Below are positions 50,895-58,971 of a stretch of 64,000 nt of DNA, in pieces. Both the position numbers and the translations under genes were made by a program. The DNA lies in assembly GCF_014518425.1 (NCBI RefSeq), contig NZ_JACVCU010000002.1:620001-684000 (forward strand). The letters are read 5' to 3'. The stretch comes from Terrabacter sp. MAHUQ-38 (GTDB taxonomy: Bacteria > Actinomycetota > Actinomycetes > Actinomycetales > Dermatophilaceae). Numbering within the stretch: the first letter of the stretch is position 1; the number at the start of each line of letters is the position of its first letter. The notes below the pieces were generated by a model. That model worked only from the letters and a program-made list of their open reading frames with translations. It searched no databases and was not told the DNA's origin.

Positions 50895-52976
50895 TCAGGC
50901 GGGCGCGGTCTCGAGGGGCGCGAGGCCGCGGGCCGAGCGGATGACGCCCACCATCTCGCCCATGATGTCGTTGAGACCGAAGTCCTTGGGGGTGAAGACC
51001 ATCGCGACACCGGCCGCACGCAGGGCCGCGGCGTCGGACTCGGGGATGATGCCGCCGACGATGACGGGGACGTCGCCCGCGCCGGCCTCCTCGAGCCCGC
51101 GCAGCACCTCGGGCACGAGCTCCATGTGCGAGCCGCTCAGGATGGAGAGTCCGACGAGGTGCACGTCCTCGGCGACGGCCGCTGCCACGATCTGCTCCGG
51201 CGTCAGACGGATGCCCTGGTAGACGACCTCGAATCCCGCGTCGCGGGCCCGCACCGCCACCTGCTCGGCACCGTTGCTGTGGCCGTCGAGACCAGGCTTG
51301 CCGACGAGGACGCGCAGCTTCTCGCCGAGCTCCTCTCCGGTGCGCGCCACGAGCCGGCGCACGAGCGACAGGGCGTCCCCCGGCTCGCTCGACCCGACGC
51401 CGACGGAGCCCGAAACGCCTGTCGGAGCGCGGTACTCGCCGAACTCCTCGCGCAGCGCGGCCGCCCACTCCCCCGTGGTCACCTCGGCCCGGGCGCACTC
51501 GAGGGAGGCGGCCATGAGGTTTGCCCCGGATGCCGCGTCAGCTCGCAGGCGCTCCAGCGAGGCGACCGCTCGGGCTCGCCGCTTCGGGTCCGCGTCACGC
51601 GCCTCCCGCCACGCGCGTACGGCGTCGGCGGCCGTCCGCTCGACGTCCGCGTCGACCGTCTGGATTGCGGTGTCGAGGTCTGACGTCAGCGGGTTGGGCT
51701 CCGTCGTCTCGAAGCGGTTGAGGCCCACGACGACCGACTCACCCGCCTCGATGCGGCGGCGGCGCTCGGCGTGGGAGGCGACGAGGGCCGACTTCATGTA
51801 CCCGGACTCGACGGCCGCGACGGCGCCACCCATCTGCTCGATGCGTGCCATCTCGGCCCTCGCCCCCTCGACGAGCTCGGCGACCTTGCCCTCGACGACG
51901 ACCGAGCCGGTGAAGAGGTCGTCGTACTCGAGCAGGTCGGACTCGTAGGCGAGGACCTGCTGCATGCGCAGGCTCCACTGCTGGTCCCACGGGCGCGGCA
52001 GTCCCAGCGCCTCGTTCCACGCCGGGAGCTGGATCGCCCGGGCCCGGGCGTCCTTCGAGAGCGTCACGGCGAGCATCTCGAGGACGATGCGCTGGACGTT
52101 GTTCTCCGGCTGGGCCTCGGTCAGGCCGAGACTGTTGACCTGGACTCCGTAGCGGAAGCGCCGAGCCTTCGCGTCGGTGACGCCGTAGCGCTCACGGGTC
52201 AGCTCGTCCCAGAGCTGGACGAAGGCGCGCATCTTGCACATCTCCTCGACGAAGCGCACGCCGGCGTTGACGAAGAAGGAGATGCGGGCGACGACACTCG
52301 CGAACTCGTCCGCCGGCAGCTGGCCCGAGTCGCGCACCGCGTCGAGCACCGCGACGGCCGTCGACATGGCGTACGCGATCTCCTGGACGGGAGTCGCCCC
52401 GGCCTCCTGCAGGTGGTAGCTGCAGATGTTGATCGGGTTCCACCTCGGGATGTCACGCACGGTGTAGGCCACCATGTCGGTGATGAGCCGCAGCGACGGA
52501 CCGGGCGGGAAGACGTAGGTCCCGCGCGAGAGGTACTCCTTGATGATGTCGTTCTGCGTCGTGCCGGCGAGCGCGTGCACCCACGCGGTCGGGTCCTCGC
52601 CCGCGGCCTCGGCCTGGCGCTCGGCCGCGACCTGGTAGAGCGAGAGCAGCCACATGGCCGTCGCGTTGATCGTCATCGACGTGTTCATCTCGCGCAGCGG
52701 GATCGCGTCGAAGAGGGCGGCCATGTCGCCGATGTGGCTGATCGGCACGCCCACCTTGCCGACCTCGCCCCGGGACAGCACGTGGTCGGGGTCGTAGCCG
52801 GTCTGCGTCGGCAGGTCGAAGGCGACGGAGAGGCCGGTCTGGCCCTTGGCGAGGTTGCGGCGGTAGAGCTCGTTGCTCGCGGCGGCGCTCGAGTGGCCGG
52901 CATACGTCCGCATGACCCATGGGCGGTCGGGCGTCACCCGGGCGGCCGGGGCAGGCGTGCTCTCCGTCGAAGACAT
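50895..52976 (-). CDS. ecm: Ethylmalonyl-CoA mutase (MeaA/Ecm)
   Basis: B12-dependent mutase converting (2R)-ethylmalonyl-CoA to methylsuccinyl-CoA. 693 residues: TIM-barrel mutase domain with SVAFDLPTQTGYDPDH and GEVGKVGVPISHIGD (Ecm-type rather than the MCM text), MNTSMTINATAMWLL, and a fused C-terminal cobalamin domain with DGHSNG (His566 lower ligand). Methylmalonyl-CoA mutase is the alternative. ATG 52976 is leaderless (TACCGT six bases upstream). MeaB and a B12 adenosyltransferase are encoded nearby. Confidence 0.93.
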   Translation of the reverse strand: MSSTESTPAPAARVTPDRPWVMRTYAGHSSAAASNELYRRNLAKGQTGLSVAFDLPTQTGYDPDHVLSRGEVGKVGVPISHIGDMAALFDAIPLREMNTSMTINATAMWLLSLYQVAAERQAEAAGEDPTAWVHALAGTTQNDIIKEYLSRGTYVFPPGPSLRLITDMVAYTVRDIPRWNPINICSYHLQEAGATPVQEIAYAMSTAVAVLDAVRDSGQLPADEFASVVARISFFVNAGVRFVEEMCKMRAFVQLWDELTRERYGVTDAKARRFRYGVQVNSLGLTEAQPENNVQRIVLEMLAVTLSKDARARAIQLPAWNEALGLPRPWDQQWSLRMQQVLAYESDLLEYDDLFTGSVVVEGKVAELVEGARAEMARIEQMGGAVAAVESGYMKSALVASHAERRRRIEAGESVVVGLNRFETTEPNPLTSDLDTAIQTVDADVERTAADAVRAWREARDADPKRRARAVASLERLRADAASGANLMAASLECARAEVTTGEWAAALREEFGEYRAPTGVSGSVGVGSSEPGDALSLVRRLVARTGEELGEKLRVLVGKPGLDGHSNGAEQVAVRARDAGFEVVYQGIRLTPEQIVAAAVAEDVHLVGLSILSGSHMELVPEVLRGLEEAGAGDVPVIVGGIIPESDAAALRAAGVAMVFTPKDFGLNDIMGEMVGVIRSARGLAPLETAPA

Positions 52977-52982
52977 GGCTCG

Positions 52983-52988
52983 ACGGTA
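52983..52988 (-). promoter_or_regulatory. -10 element of leaderless ecm
   Basis: TACCGT on the minus strand, 6 nt before ATG 52976. Confidence 0.6.
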
Positions 52989-53016
52989 GCGGCGGGTTCG
53001 GGCGGCCGGGAGTCGC

Positions 53017-53376
53017 TCAGGCGGTGAGAGGCGCCACAGTGACGGCGGGGTGGCGCGGGGCGAGGATGCGTTCGAGGCGGCAGCCCCGGAGCAGGCGGGT
53101 CGTCCGGTCGCTCGCGTCGACGAGGAGCAGCCGCCGCTCGGCCCGCGTCGCTCGTCGGTGGAGGTGGACGATGACGCCGAGGCCCGTGGCGTCACCGATT
53201 TCGGCGCTGCCGAGGTGCAGGCGCAGCTCGCCCGGACCCTGGATGATGACCGCGTGGATCGCGTCGCGGATGTCGGGCACCGTGTGGACGTCAAGACGGC
53301 CCTCGATGATGACATCGTGGCCGTCGGGCGCGTCGAGCACTTGGACCGGACCCCTGCGGTGGGTGTTCAGCGTCAT
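53017..53376 (-). CDS. STAS-domain protein (anti-sigma factor antagonist-like)
   Basis: 119 residues; STAS fold with VIIEGRLDVHTVPDIRDAI and the phospho-acceptor loop reading IGDATGLGVIVHLHRRA. Classical antagonists have DSSG with a phosphorylated Ser; here the position is Thr (DATG), still phosphorylatable. Partner anti-sigma/kinase genes are not adjacent. ATG 53376 with GAGGGG upstream. Likely part of a SigB/SigF-type switch (inference). Confidence 0.82.
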   Translation of the reverse strand: MTLNTHRRGPVQVLDAPDGHDVIIEGRLDVHTVPDIRDAIHAVIIQGPGELRLHLGSAEIGDATGLGVIVHLHRRATRAERRLLLVDASDRTTRLLRGCRLERILAPRHPAVTVAPLTA

Positions 53377-53564
53377 GTAGACCCCTCTCAACGCTGTGCC
53401 GTCACCATGATGACGCCCCAGCCCTCGAAAACGTTGCCCCTAGGAGTCAAGAAGTGGTCAAGAAAATACGAACATGGAGCGAAGAACGTCGCTGAGTTCC
53501 GTGCCACGTCCGGCAAGCCCGGACAAAGCGGACGACCCCGCGGGTCCCCGGGGAGGGGCGCTGG

Positions 53565-54851
53565 TCAGTCGGCGAAAGGGGCGTCGTCAGGCTCACGCGT
53601 GACGTCCGCACCGAGCGTCCACAGGGCCTGTTCGAAACGCGGGTAGCCGCGGTCGATGTGGTGGACGCCGCTGACGAGCGTGTCGCCCTCGGCGACCAGC
53701 CCGGCGATGACCAGGGCGGCCCCCGAGCGGATGTCGCTGCTCTCGACGGGGGCCCCCGACAGGATGGGAACGCCGTGGGTCATGACGTGGTGACCGTCGA
53801 TCTGGGCGTCCGCCCCGAGCCGGGCGAGCTCCTGGACGGTGCGGAAACGGGCCTCGAAGAGGTTCTCCGTGACCATGGCCGACCCGTCGGCAACGGCGTT
53901 GTAGGTCAGGGCGAACGGCTGCAGGTCTGTCGGGAAGCCTGGGTAGGGCAGCGTCGCCACGTCGAACGCCCGCGGTCGTCGATCGAGGGCCGAGACCCGG
54001 AAGCCGCGGTCGGTGACCTCGACGTGGCAGCCCGCCTCCTCGAGGGCGCCAAGCGGCGCGCGCAGGTGCGCGGCCACGCCGCCGACGACCTCGATGTCGC
54101 CTCGCGTCGTCGCGGCCGCGAAGGCCCACGTCCCGGCGGCGATCCGGTCGGGCACGACCGCGTGTTCGCACGGCGACAGGGCGTCGACGCCGTGGACCGT
54201 GATGCGCGACGTCCCCGCCCCCTCGATGCGGGCGCCCATGGACCCGAGCATCTCGGCGATGTCGACGATCTCGGGCTCCTTGGCGACGTTGTCGATCGTC
54301 GTCGTGCCGCTGGCCAGGACGGATGCCGTGAGGATGTTCTCGGTGGCGCCGACGCTCGGGAAGTCGAGCCTGATGTCGGCACCGTGCAGCCCGTCGCGCG
54401 CGGTGGCCACGAGGTAGCCGTGCGTCACGTGCACCTGCGCGCCGAGCGCCTCGAGACCTGCCGCGTGCAGGTCGAGGCCACGCGACCCGATCGCGTCTCC
54501 GCCCGGGACGGCGACGTCGGCCTCCCCCATCCGCGCGACGAGAGGGCCGAGGACGGAGATCGAGGCGCGCAGTGCCCGGACGAGCTCGTAGTCGGCGCGA
54601 TGACCGATGCGCTCCGGGACGTCGAGCACGACCGTGCCCGCCTCGGCGTCGTAGTGGACGTCGACCCCGAGCCGCCGCAGCAGCTCCGCCATGATCGTGA
54701 CGTCGGCGATCGCCGGGACGTTCGTGAGCGTCGTGCGGCCGACACCGAGCAGCGCGACAGCCATGAGCTTGAGGGCGCTGTTCTTCGCGCCGACGACGGG
54801 CACCTCGCCCACGAGGTGGGCGCCGCCGACGACCCGGAATCGCTCTCTCAC
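53565..54851 (-). CDS. murA: UDP-N-acetylglucosamine 1-carboxyvinyltransferase MurA
   Basis: First committed step of peptidoglycan synthesis, transferring enolpyruvate from PEP to UDP-GlcNAc. 428 residues; GAKNSALK (Lys23, Asn24), [10 protein letters not shown] and the active loop [15 protein letters not shown], where Asp119 replaces the Cys that fosfomycin alkylates, as in M. tuberculosis. GTG 54851 is leaderless (TAGGGT, 7 nt); an upstream in-frame ATG is rejected. Divergent from the cobalamin adenosyltransferase gene, as in M. tuberculosis. Confidence 0.96.
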   Translation of the reverse strand: MRERFRVVGGAHLVGEVPVVGAKNSALKLMAVALLGVGRTTLTNVPAIADVTIMAELLRRLGVDVHYDAEAGTVVLDVPERIGHRADYELVRALRASISVLGPLVARMGEADVAVPGGDAIGSRGLDLHAAGLEALGAQVHVTHGYLVATARDGLHGADIRLDFPSVGATENILTASVLASGTTTIDNVAKEPEIVDIAEMLGSMGARIEGAGTSRITVHGVDALSPCEHAVVPDRIAAGTWAFAAATTRGDIEVVGGVAAHLRAPLGALEEAGCHVEVTDRGFRVSALDRRPRAFDVATLPYPGFPTDLQPFALTYNAVADGSAMVTENLFEARFRTVQELARLGADAQIDGHHVMTHGVPILSGAPVESSDIRSGAALVIAGLVAEGDTLVSGVHHIDRGYPRFEQALWTLGADVTREPDDAPFAD

Positions 54852-54858
54852 CCACCGC

Positions 54859-54864
54859 ACCCTA
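54859..54864 (-). promoter_or_regulatory. -10 element of leaderless murA
   Basis: TAGGGT on the minus strand, 7 nt before GTG 54851. Confidence 0.6.
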
Positions 54865-54916
54865 TCGGGGCCGTGCCCGGGCATCGACGGCCCGTGACGG
54901 GTGAGAGAGTGGCCCC

Positions 54917-55555
54917 ATGGTCAACCTGACGCGGATCTACACGCGCACCGGCGACGACGGCTCGACGAGCCTCGGCGACTTCTCGAGGGTGAGCAAGAAC
55001 GACCCCCGGCTGCACGCGTACGCCGACACCAACGAGGCCAACGCCGCCATCGGCATCGCGGTCGCGGCGGGTGACCTGCCCCAGGAGGTGCGCGCCACGC
55101 TCCAACGCGTCCAGAACGAGCTCTTCGACGTGGGCGCGGACCTCTCGACCCCCCTGCGCGCGAGCTACGACTACCCGCCGCTGCGGGTCGAGCAGCCGTG
55201 GATCGACGACCTCGAGGCCGACTGCGACCACTACCTCGACCAGGTCGAGAAGCTCCGCTCGTTCATCCTGCCCGGCGGCACCGCGGGCTCGGCCTACCTG
55301 CACCTCGCCACGACGGTCGTGCGCCGCGCGGAGCGGTCCGCGTGGGCCGCAGCCGAGCAGCACGGCACGGAACCCGGCCCTGAGGGCAGCAAGGGCGTCG
55401 GCGGCGTCAACGTGCTGACGGCGAAGTACCTCAACCGCCTGTCGGACCTTCTCTTCATCCTCGCCCGTATCGCCAACAAGCCCATCGGTGGCGACGTGCT
55501 CTGGCAGCCGGGCGGCGGCCGCGTCGAGAAGCCGGAGCGAAAGCGCCGGGCCTGA
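54917..55555 (+). CDS. Cob(I)alamin adenosyltransferase (PduO type)
   Basis: Forms adenosylcobalamin from cob(I)alamin and ATP; supplies the cofactor for Ecm and any methylmalonyl-CoA mutase. 212 residues with the PduO N-terminal signature [31 protein letters not shown], and the ATP/cobalamin segment [12 protein letters not shown] start; GAGAGT lies six bases upstream, a weak -10. Followed by a large imperfect hairpin. Confidence 0.94.
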   Translation: MVNLTRIYTRTGDDGSTSLGDFSRVSKNDPRLHAYADTNEANAAIGIAVAAGDLPQEVRATLQRVQNELFDVGADLSTPLRASYDYPPLRVEQPWIDDLEADCDHYLDQVEKLRSFILPGGTAGSAYLHLATTVVRRAERSAWAAAEQHGTEPGPEGSKGVGGVNVLTAKYLNRLSDLLFILARIANKPIGGDVLWQPGGGRVEKPERKRRA

Positions 55556-55620
55556 TCGTGCGAGAGATCGCGCAGATCGTGTCGCTCAGGCGGAGCAGAT
55601 GCGCCATCTCGCGCACGATC
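55554..55620 (+). terminator. Large imperfect hairpin after adenosyltransferase gene
   Basis: Arms of 21 nt (55554-55574 and 55600-55620) pair at 19 positions around a 25-nt loop, starting inside the stop codon region. A terminator or processed 3' structure; no T-run. Confidence 0.55.
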
Positions 55621-56023
55621 TGACCCTCGTCCACATCCCGGTCGGGCCGTCCGGATGCCGTCCACAGCCGCGGCGCCTGCGATGAGCAGAGGCCGGATGC
55701 CGTCGAGGGTGGCTCCCATGGACCTTCCGCGGCCGCTGTCCGACCTCACAGACCACCAGTACGGTGTCCTGACTCGCACCCAGCTGCTCGAGGCGGCATC
55801 ACTGCCGCCCAGCTGCGCACCCCACTGGGCCGCGAGTGGCTGTTGGTGCTACTCGCAGTCGTGCTGCTCTGCAACGCGCTCCCATCCGACGCCCAACGGC
55901 TGGTGGCCGCCCAGCTCTTCGCGGGACCCGCAGCTGGCTCGAAGGGCCGACCCCCGCCGTCACGCTTGGTCGGGCGACTGATCGGGCGCGCGTCGCGATC
56001 ACACGATCGCGCGCGGTCGGCGG
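55556..56023. other. Gene-poor region between adenosyltransferase and DUF2550 genes
   Basis: About 470 bp with no intact gene. It contains the hairpin at 55554-55620, two ggatgccg words (near 55651 and 55695) and the AbiEi-like remnant. The M. tuberculosis counterpart of this gap contains a transposase gene, so it may be an insertion-tolerant site. Confidence 0.6.
55718..56010 (+). pseudogene. Decayed AbiEi-type antitoxin-domain gene remnant
   Basis: A coherent protein can be read only by changing frame twice: MDLPRPLSDLTDHQYGVLTR with TQLLEA in frame 1, then GITAAQLRTPLGREWLLVL and onward from about 55795, then WLEGPTPAVTLGRATD from about 55932. This is the winged-helix N-terminal region of the type IV toxin-antitoxin AbiEi/DUF559-like proteins common in actinobacteria. 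The C-terminal domain is missing. Two shifts plus truncation make it a pseudogene; family call is by eye. Confidence 0.6.
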
Positions 56024-56461
56024 TCAGGCGACGTTGACGTTGTAGCCCGGGGGCGCGGCCTCCTGCCAGGACCGCAACGCGGTGTAGGCAGGGCCCTGCA
56101 GTGCGAGCTCGAAGTCGCTGTCGCCGTCGGTGCACGGCACGCGGCTCGCATCGGGGAGCAGCGGGATGGACTCGTCGCCGCGGAGCCGGTCCGGCGCCTG
56201 GAGGAGCATCCGCTGGCGCAGCCACCGGTGCTTCGCGCGCACCGAGACGCCCCCGAGGGAGTACCACTCGAGGGCGTTGTCACCGAACCGGATGAGGCCG
56301 AGGCGCCAGCGGTCGCCGTCCGACTGGCGCAGACCACACAGCGTCAAGGGCAGGCCCTTGGCGATGTAGCGGCGTCGCAGGTAGGTCGTCGCGAGGACGA
56401 CCACCGCGAGGACCAGGAGCGTGCCGATCACGATCTCGGTGGAGACGAGAACGGATGGCAC
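56024..56461 (-). CDS. DUF2550 family membrane protein
   Basis: 145 residues; one N-terminal transmembrane helix (about 8-27: TEIVIGTLLVLAVVVLATTY) then a cytoplasmic domain with WRLGLIRFGDNALEWYSLGG. The family sits directly after atpC in actinobacteria (Rv1312 in M. tuberculosis), as here. Function unknown. GTG start 9 nt after atpC with GAGG upstream, so co-transcribed with atpC. Confidence 0.85.
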   Translation of the reverse strand: MPSVLVSTEIVIGTLLVLAVVVLATTYLRRRYIAKGLPLTLCGLRQSDGDRWRLGLIRFGDNALEWYSLGGVSVRAKHRWLRQRMLLQAPDRLRGDESIPLLPDASRVPCTDGDSDFELALQGPAYTALRSWQEAAPPGYNVNVA

Positions 56462-56470
56462 GCGGCGGCC

Positions 56471-56749
56471 TCAGTTGCTCGTCTGGAGCGAGGACGCGTC
56501 GACGTGCTCGGCCACGATCGTGACGACGTCGGAGTCGATGGAGAGGAAGCCACCGTCGACCATCACGGTGCGCCGGTCGCCATCGAGAGACTCGATGGCC
56601 ACCTCGCCCTCGACCAGGACACCCAGAAGGGGGGTGTGGCCGGGCAGGATGCCCAGCTCGCCCGAGATGGACCGGGCGCGTACGAACTTGGCCTCGCCCT
56701 CCCAGACCTTCCGGTCGGCGGCAACCATCTCAACCTTGAGCGAACTCAC
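56471..56749 (-). CDS. atpC: ATP synthase epsilon subunit (short form)
   Basis: 92 residues covering the N-terminal beta-sandwich (LKVEMVAADRKVWEGEAKFV to VTIVAEHVDASS) and ending before the two C-terminal helices that inhibit hydrolysis in E. coli epsilon (139 residues). GTG start with a strong SD (GGAGG). Not next to atpD: about 4 kb of other genes intervene, and it has its own TAAACT promoter. Co-transcribed with DUF2550. Confidence 0.92.
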   Translation of the reverse strand: MSSLKVEMVAADRKVWEGEAKFVRARSISGELGILPGHTPLLGVLVEGEVAIESLDGDRRTVMVDGGFLSIDSDVVTIVAEHVDASSLQTSN

Positions 56750-56780
56750 GTTTCCTCCGGATCGTGGGGGTGTGCTGTGC

Positions 56781-56786
56781 AGTTTA
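56781..56786 (-). promoter_or_regulatory. -10 of the separate atpC promoter
   Basis: TAAACT on the minus strand, giving a leader of about 25 nt with GGAGG before GTG 56749. Lies between divergent atpC and the small plus-strand gene. Confidence 0.5.
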
Positions 56787-56867
56787 GTGCCTCTGCGAGG
56801 ATGCTCCGTACGCGAGGTGGCGCTCGCCTCTCGCGCCGATTCCCCATCCTCCACAGGAGTCCGATCC

Positions 56868-57305
56868 ATGAGCACTGCAGTGTCCGACGCCCTCCTCGAG
56901 CCCGCCCGCCGCCCGGTGGCGGTCGAGACCCTGACCGATGTCATCGACGCCGAGGTGGCCGACAAGTCCGGCTTCGGGGGCGCCGCAGTCAAGGCCGGGT
57001 ACGCCGCCGCGAAGAAGCTCGGCGGCAGCTTCGTGTCGAGCGCCACCGACCGCCTGCTCCCCCAGTTCGCCAGCGCCCTCGACCCGTTCTGGGCCACGAA
57101 GGGCGACCAGCCGTTCGGCGCGCACCTCGCAGCCCAGCCGGACGCCGCCGCGGACGCTCTGCTCGCCGTCACCGACGCGAAGGCCGCGAACACCTCGCAC
57201 GGCTCCGCCGCCAAGGTCTACGGCACGCTGCGCGGGAAGGCCAAGGAGCACGTCGTGGCCGCCCTCCCGCGCCTCGGCGCGGCAGTGGAGCGCCTCGTCC
57301 CCTGA
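56868..57305 (+). CDS. Conserved hypothetical protein
   Basis: 145 residues, Ala-rich and helical, beginning MSTAVSDALLEPARRPVAV; regions KAGYAAAKKLGGSFVSS and RLLPQFASALDPFW stand out. No signal peptide, membrane helix or enzyme motif. It may belong to an actinobacterial family of unknown function (possibly DUF6918, not certain). ATG with GGAG 8 nt upstream. It is one of the genes separating atpC from atpD. Confidence 0.7.
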   Translation: MSTAVSDALLEPARRPVAVETLTDVIDAEVADKSGFGGAAVKAGYAAAKKLGGSFVSSATDRLLPQFASALDPFWATKGDQPFGAHLAAQPDAAADALLAVTDAKAANTSHGSAAKVYGTLRGKAKEHVVAALPRLGAAVERLVP

Positions 57306-57342
57306 CCCGGCTCCCGCGTGGCGGGACCCCCTAGGACGTATG

Positions 57343-57381
57343 CCGCTGGGCCGGCTCCCACGTGCGGAGCCGGCCCAGCGG
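57343..57381. terminator. Bidirectional terminator
   Basis: Perfect 16-bp stem (57343-57358 / 57366-57381), 7-nt loop, between the convergent hypothetical and ndh genes; a GTATGCCG word (57338-57345) runs into the left arm. Confidence 0.8.
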
Positions 57382-57410
57382 TGGTTCGCAGACCCCGCGC
57401 CGCGAGCGGG

Positions 57411-58838
57411 TCAGTCGACGCGCGACCGGAACGTCGCGCCGTCGGTGGGCTCGACGGTGGGCGGCTGCTCGTCGGGACGGTCCTTGGCGAGGCGCGGCAG
57501 CTCGGGGTTGTACCCGTCGCCGAGGTCAGCTATGGCCTGCCGTGCGAAGACCTGCTGCTGGGTCACGACGCGCTCCGAGCGCCCGCGCCCGATGAACGTC
57601 ACGACCCAGTGGAGCAACGTCGTGATGCGGTGCTTGAACCCGATGATGTAGACGAGGTGGACGGCGAGCCAGAGGATCCACGCGAAGAACCCGCTGAACT
57701 GCGCCTTGCCGACCGACGCGACGGCTGAGAAGCGCGAGATGGTCGCCATCGAGCCCTTGTCGAAGTACTCGAACGGGCCCTTGGGCTCCTCGCCCTCGAG
57801 ACGCCGCTGGATCTGCTCGGCGGCGTAGCGCCCTCCCTGGATCGCGACCTGCGCGACCCCCGGAAGACCCTTGAGCGACATCATGTCGCCGACGACGAAG
57901 ACCTCGGGGTGGCCCGGGAGCGTCAGGTCGTCGCGCACCTCGACGCGGCCGGCCCGGTCGAGCTTCGCGCCTGACTGCTCGGCGAGCTGACGACCGAGCG
58001 GTGAGGCGCTGACGCCGGCGGCCCACACCTTGCACACCGACTCGATGCGCTCGCGAGTGCCGTCGCCGTGCTCGACCTCGATACCGGTCGAGTCGACGTC
58101 GACGACCTTCGCACCGAGGCGAACCTCGACGCCCATCTCGGTGAGCCGGCGCACCGCGCGGTCACCGAGCTTGTCGCCGAACGAGCCGAGCACCGCGGGA
58201 GCCGCGTCGAGCAGGATGACGCGTGCGGTCGTCGGGTCGATGCGGCGGAAGTCCCGCTTGAGGGTGCGTCGGGCGAGCTCGGAGATCTGCCCGGCCATCT
58301 CGACACCGGTCGGGCCGGCGCCGACGACGACGAACGTCATGAGCCGCTCGATCTCGGCAGGCGTCGACGCGAGCTCGGCGAGCTCGAACGAGCCGAAGAT
58401 GCGGCCGCGCAGCTCGAGGGCGTCGTCGATGGACTTCATGCCCGGCGCGTGCCGGGCGAACGCGTCATTGCCGAAGTAGGACTGCCCCGCCCCGGCCGCG
58501 ACGATGAGCGAGTCGTACGGCGTCACGGTCGTGCGGCCGACGGCGCTGTGGGTCACCGTGCGCGCCTCGAGGTCGATCTCCGTGACGTCGCCGAGCAGCA
58601 CCTTCGCGTTGGCCTGGCGGTGCAGCACCTCACGCGTCGAGGGCGCGATCTCGCCCTCGGAGAGGATGCCGGTCGCCACCTGGTAGAGCAGCGGCTGGAA
58701 GAGGTGGTGCGTCGTGCGCGCGATGAGGGTCACGTCGACGTCGGCGCGTTTCAGCTTCTGCGTGCTGAACAGTCCGCCGAACCCCGATCCGATGACGACG
58801 ACCCGATGGCGGGGGGCCTGCTGGGTGGACGTGCTCAC
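57411..58838 (-). CDS. ndh: NADH dehydrogenase type II (NDH-2)
   Basis: Single-subunit, non-proton-pumping NADH:menaquinone oxidoreductase on the inner membrane face. 475 residues; FAD motif VVIGSGFGGLF (14-24), NADH motif VVVGAGPTGVEMAG, second FAD segment EVFVVGDMMS and the quinone-site text GVAQVAIQGGRYAA. C-terminal hydrophobic stretch FAWILWLAVHLVYIIGF anchors it. GTG with AAGGAG. Lies between atpC and atpD, downstream of the GT-C-like gene. Confidence 0.95.
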   Translation of the reverse strand: MSTSTQQAPRHRVVVIGSGFGGLFSTQKLKRADVDVTLIARTTHHLFQPLLYQVATGILSEGEIAPSTREVLHRQANAKVLLGDVTEIDLEARTVTHSAVGRTTVTPYDSLIVAAGAGQSYFGNDAFARHAPGMKSIDDALELRGRIFGSFELAELASTPAEIERLMTFVVVGAGPTGVEMAGQISELARRTLKRDFRRIDPTTARVILLDAAPAVLGSFGDKLGDRAVRRLTEMGVEVRLGAKVVDVDSTGIEVEHGDGTRERIESVCKVWAAGVSASPLGRQLAEQSGAKLDRAGRVEVRDDLTLPGHPEVFVVGDMMSLKGLPGVAQVAIQGGRYAAEQIQRRLEGEEPKGPFEYFDKGSMATISRFSAVASVGKAQFSGFFAWILWLAVHLVYIIGFKHRITTLLHWVVTFIGRGRSERVVTQQQVFARQAIADLGDGYNPELPRLAKDRPDEQPPTVEPTDGATFRSRVD

Positions 58839-58899
58839 GGTTCTCCTTGTCGTTGCGTGAAGGGTCTCGTCGACGCTGACGTCTGTCCATCTGTTCCAA

Positions 58900-58946
58900 C
58901 ACCGGTGCTCCTACCCACATGCCCCTCGGGCGGTGCAGCACCGGTG
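58900..58946 (-). terminator. Hairpin downstream of GT-C-like gene
   Basis: Perfect 10-nt arms caccggtgct / agcaccggtg (58900-58909, 58937-58946) around a 27-nt loop in the gap between the membrane-protein gene and ndh; possible terminator. Confidence 0.4.
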
Positions 58947-58971
58947 GCCTGCATCACATGCTCGGCACTGC

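Noticed and set aside
55843-56037. Separate small gene of about 64 codons
   Set aside because: It is the middle frame of the AbiEi-like remnant and reads through only by chance after the frameshift.
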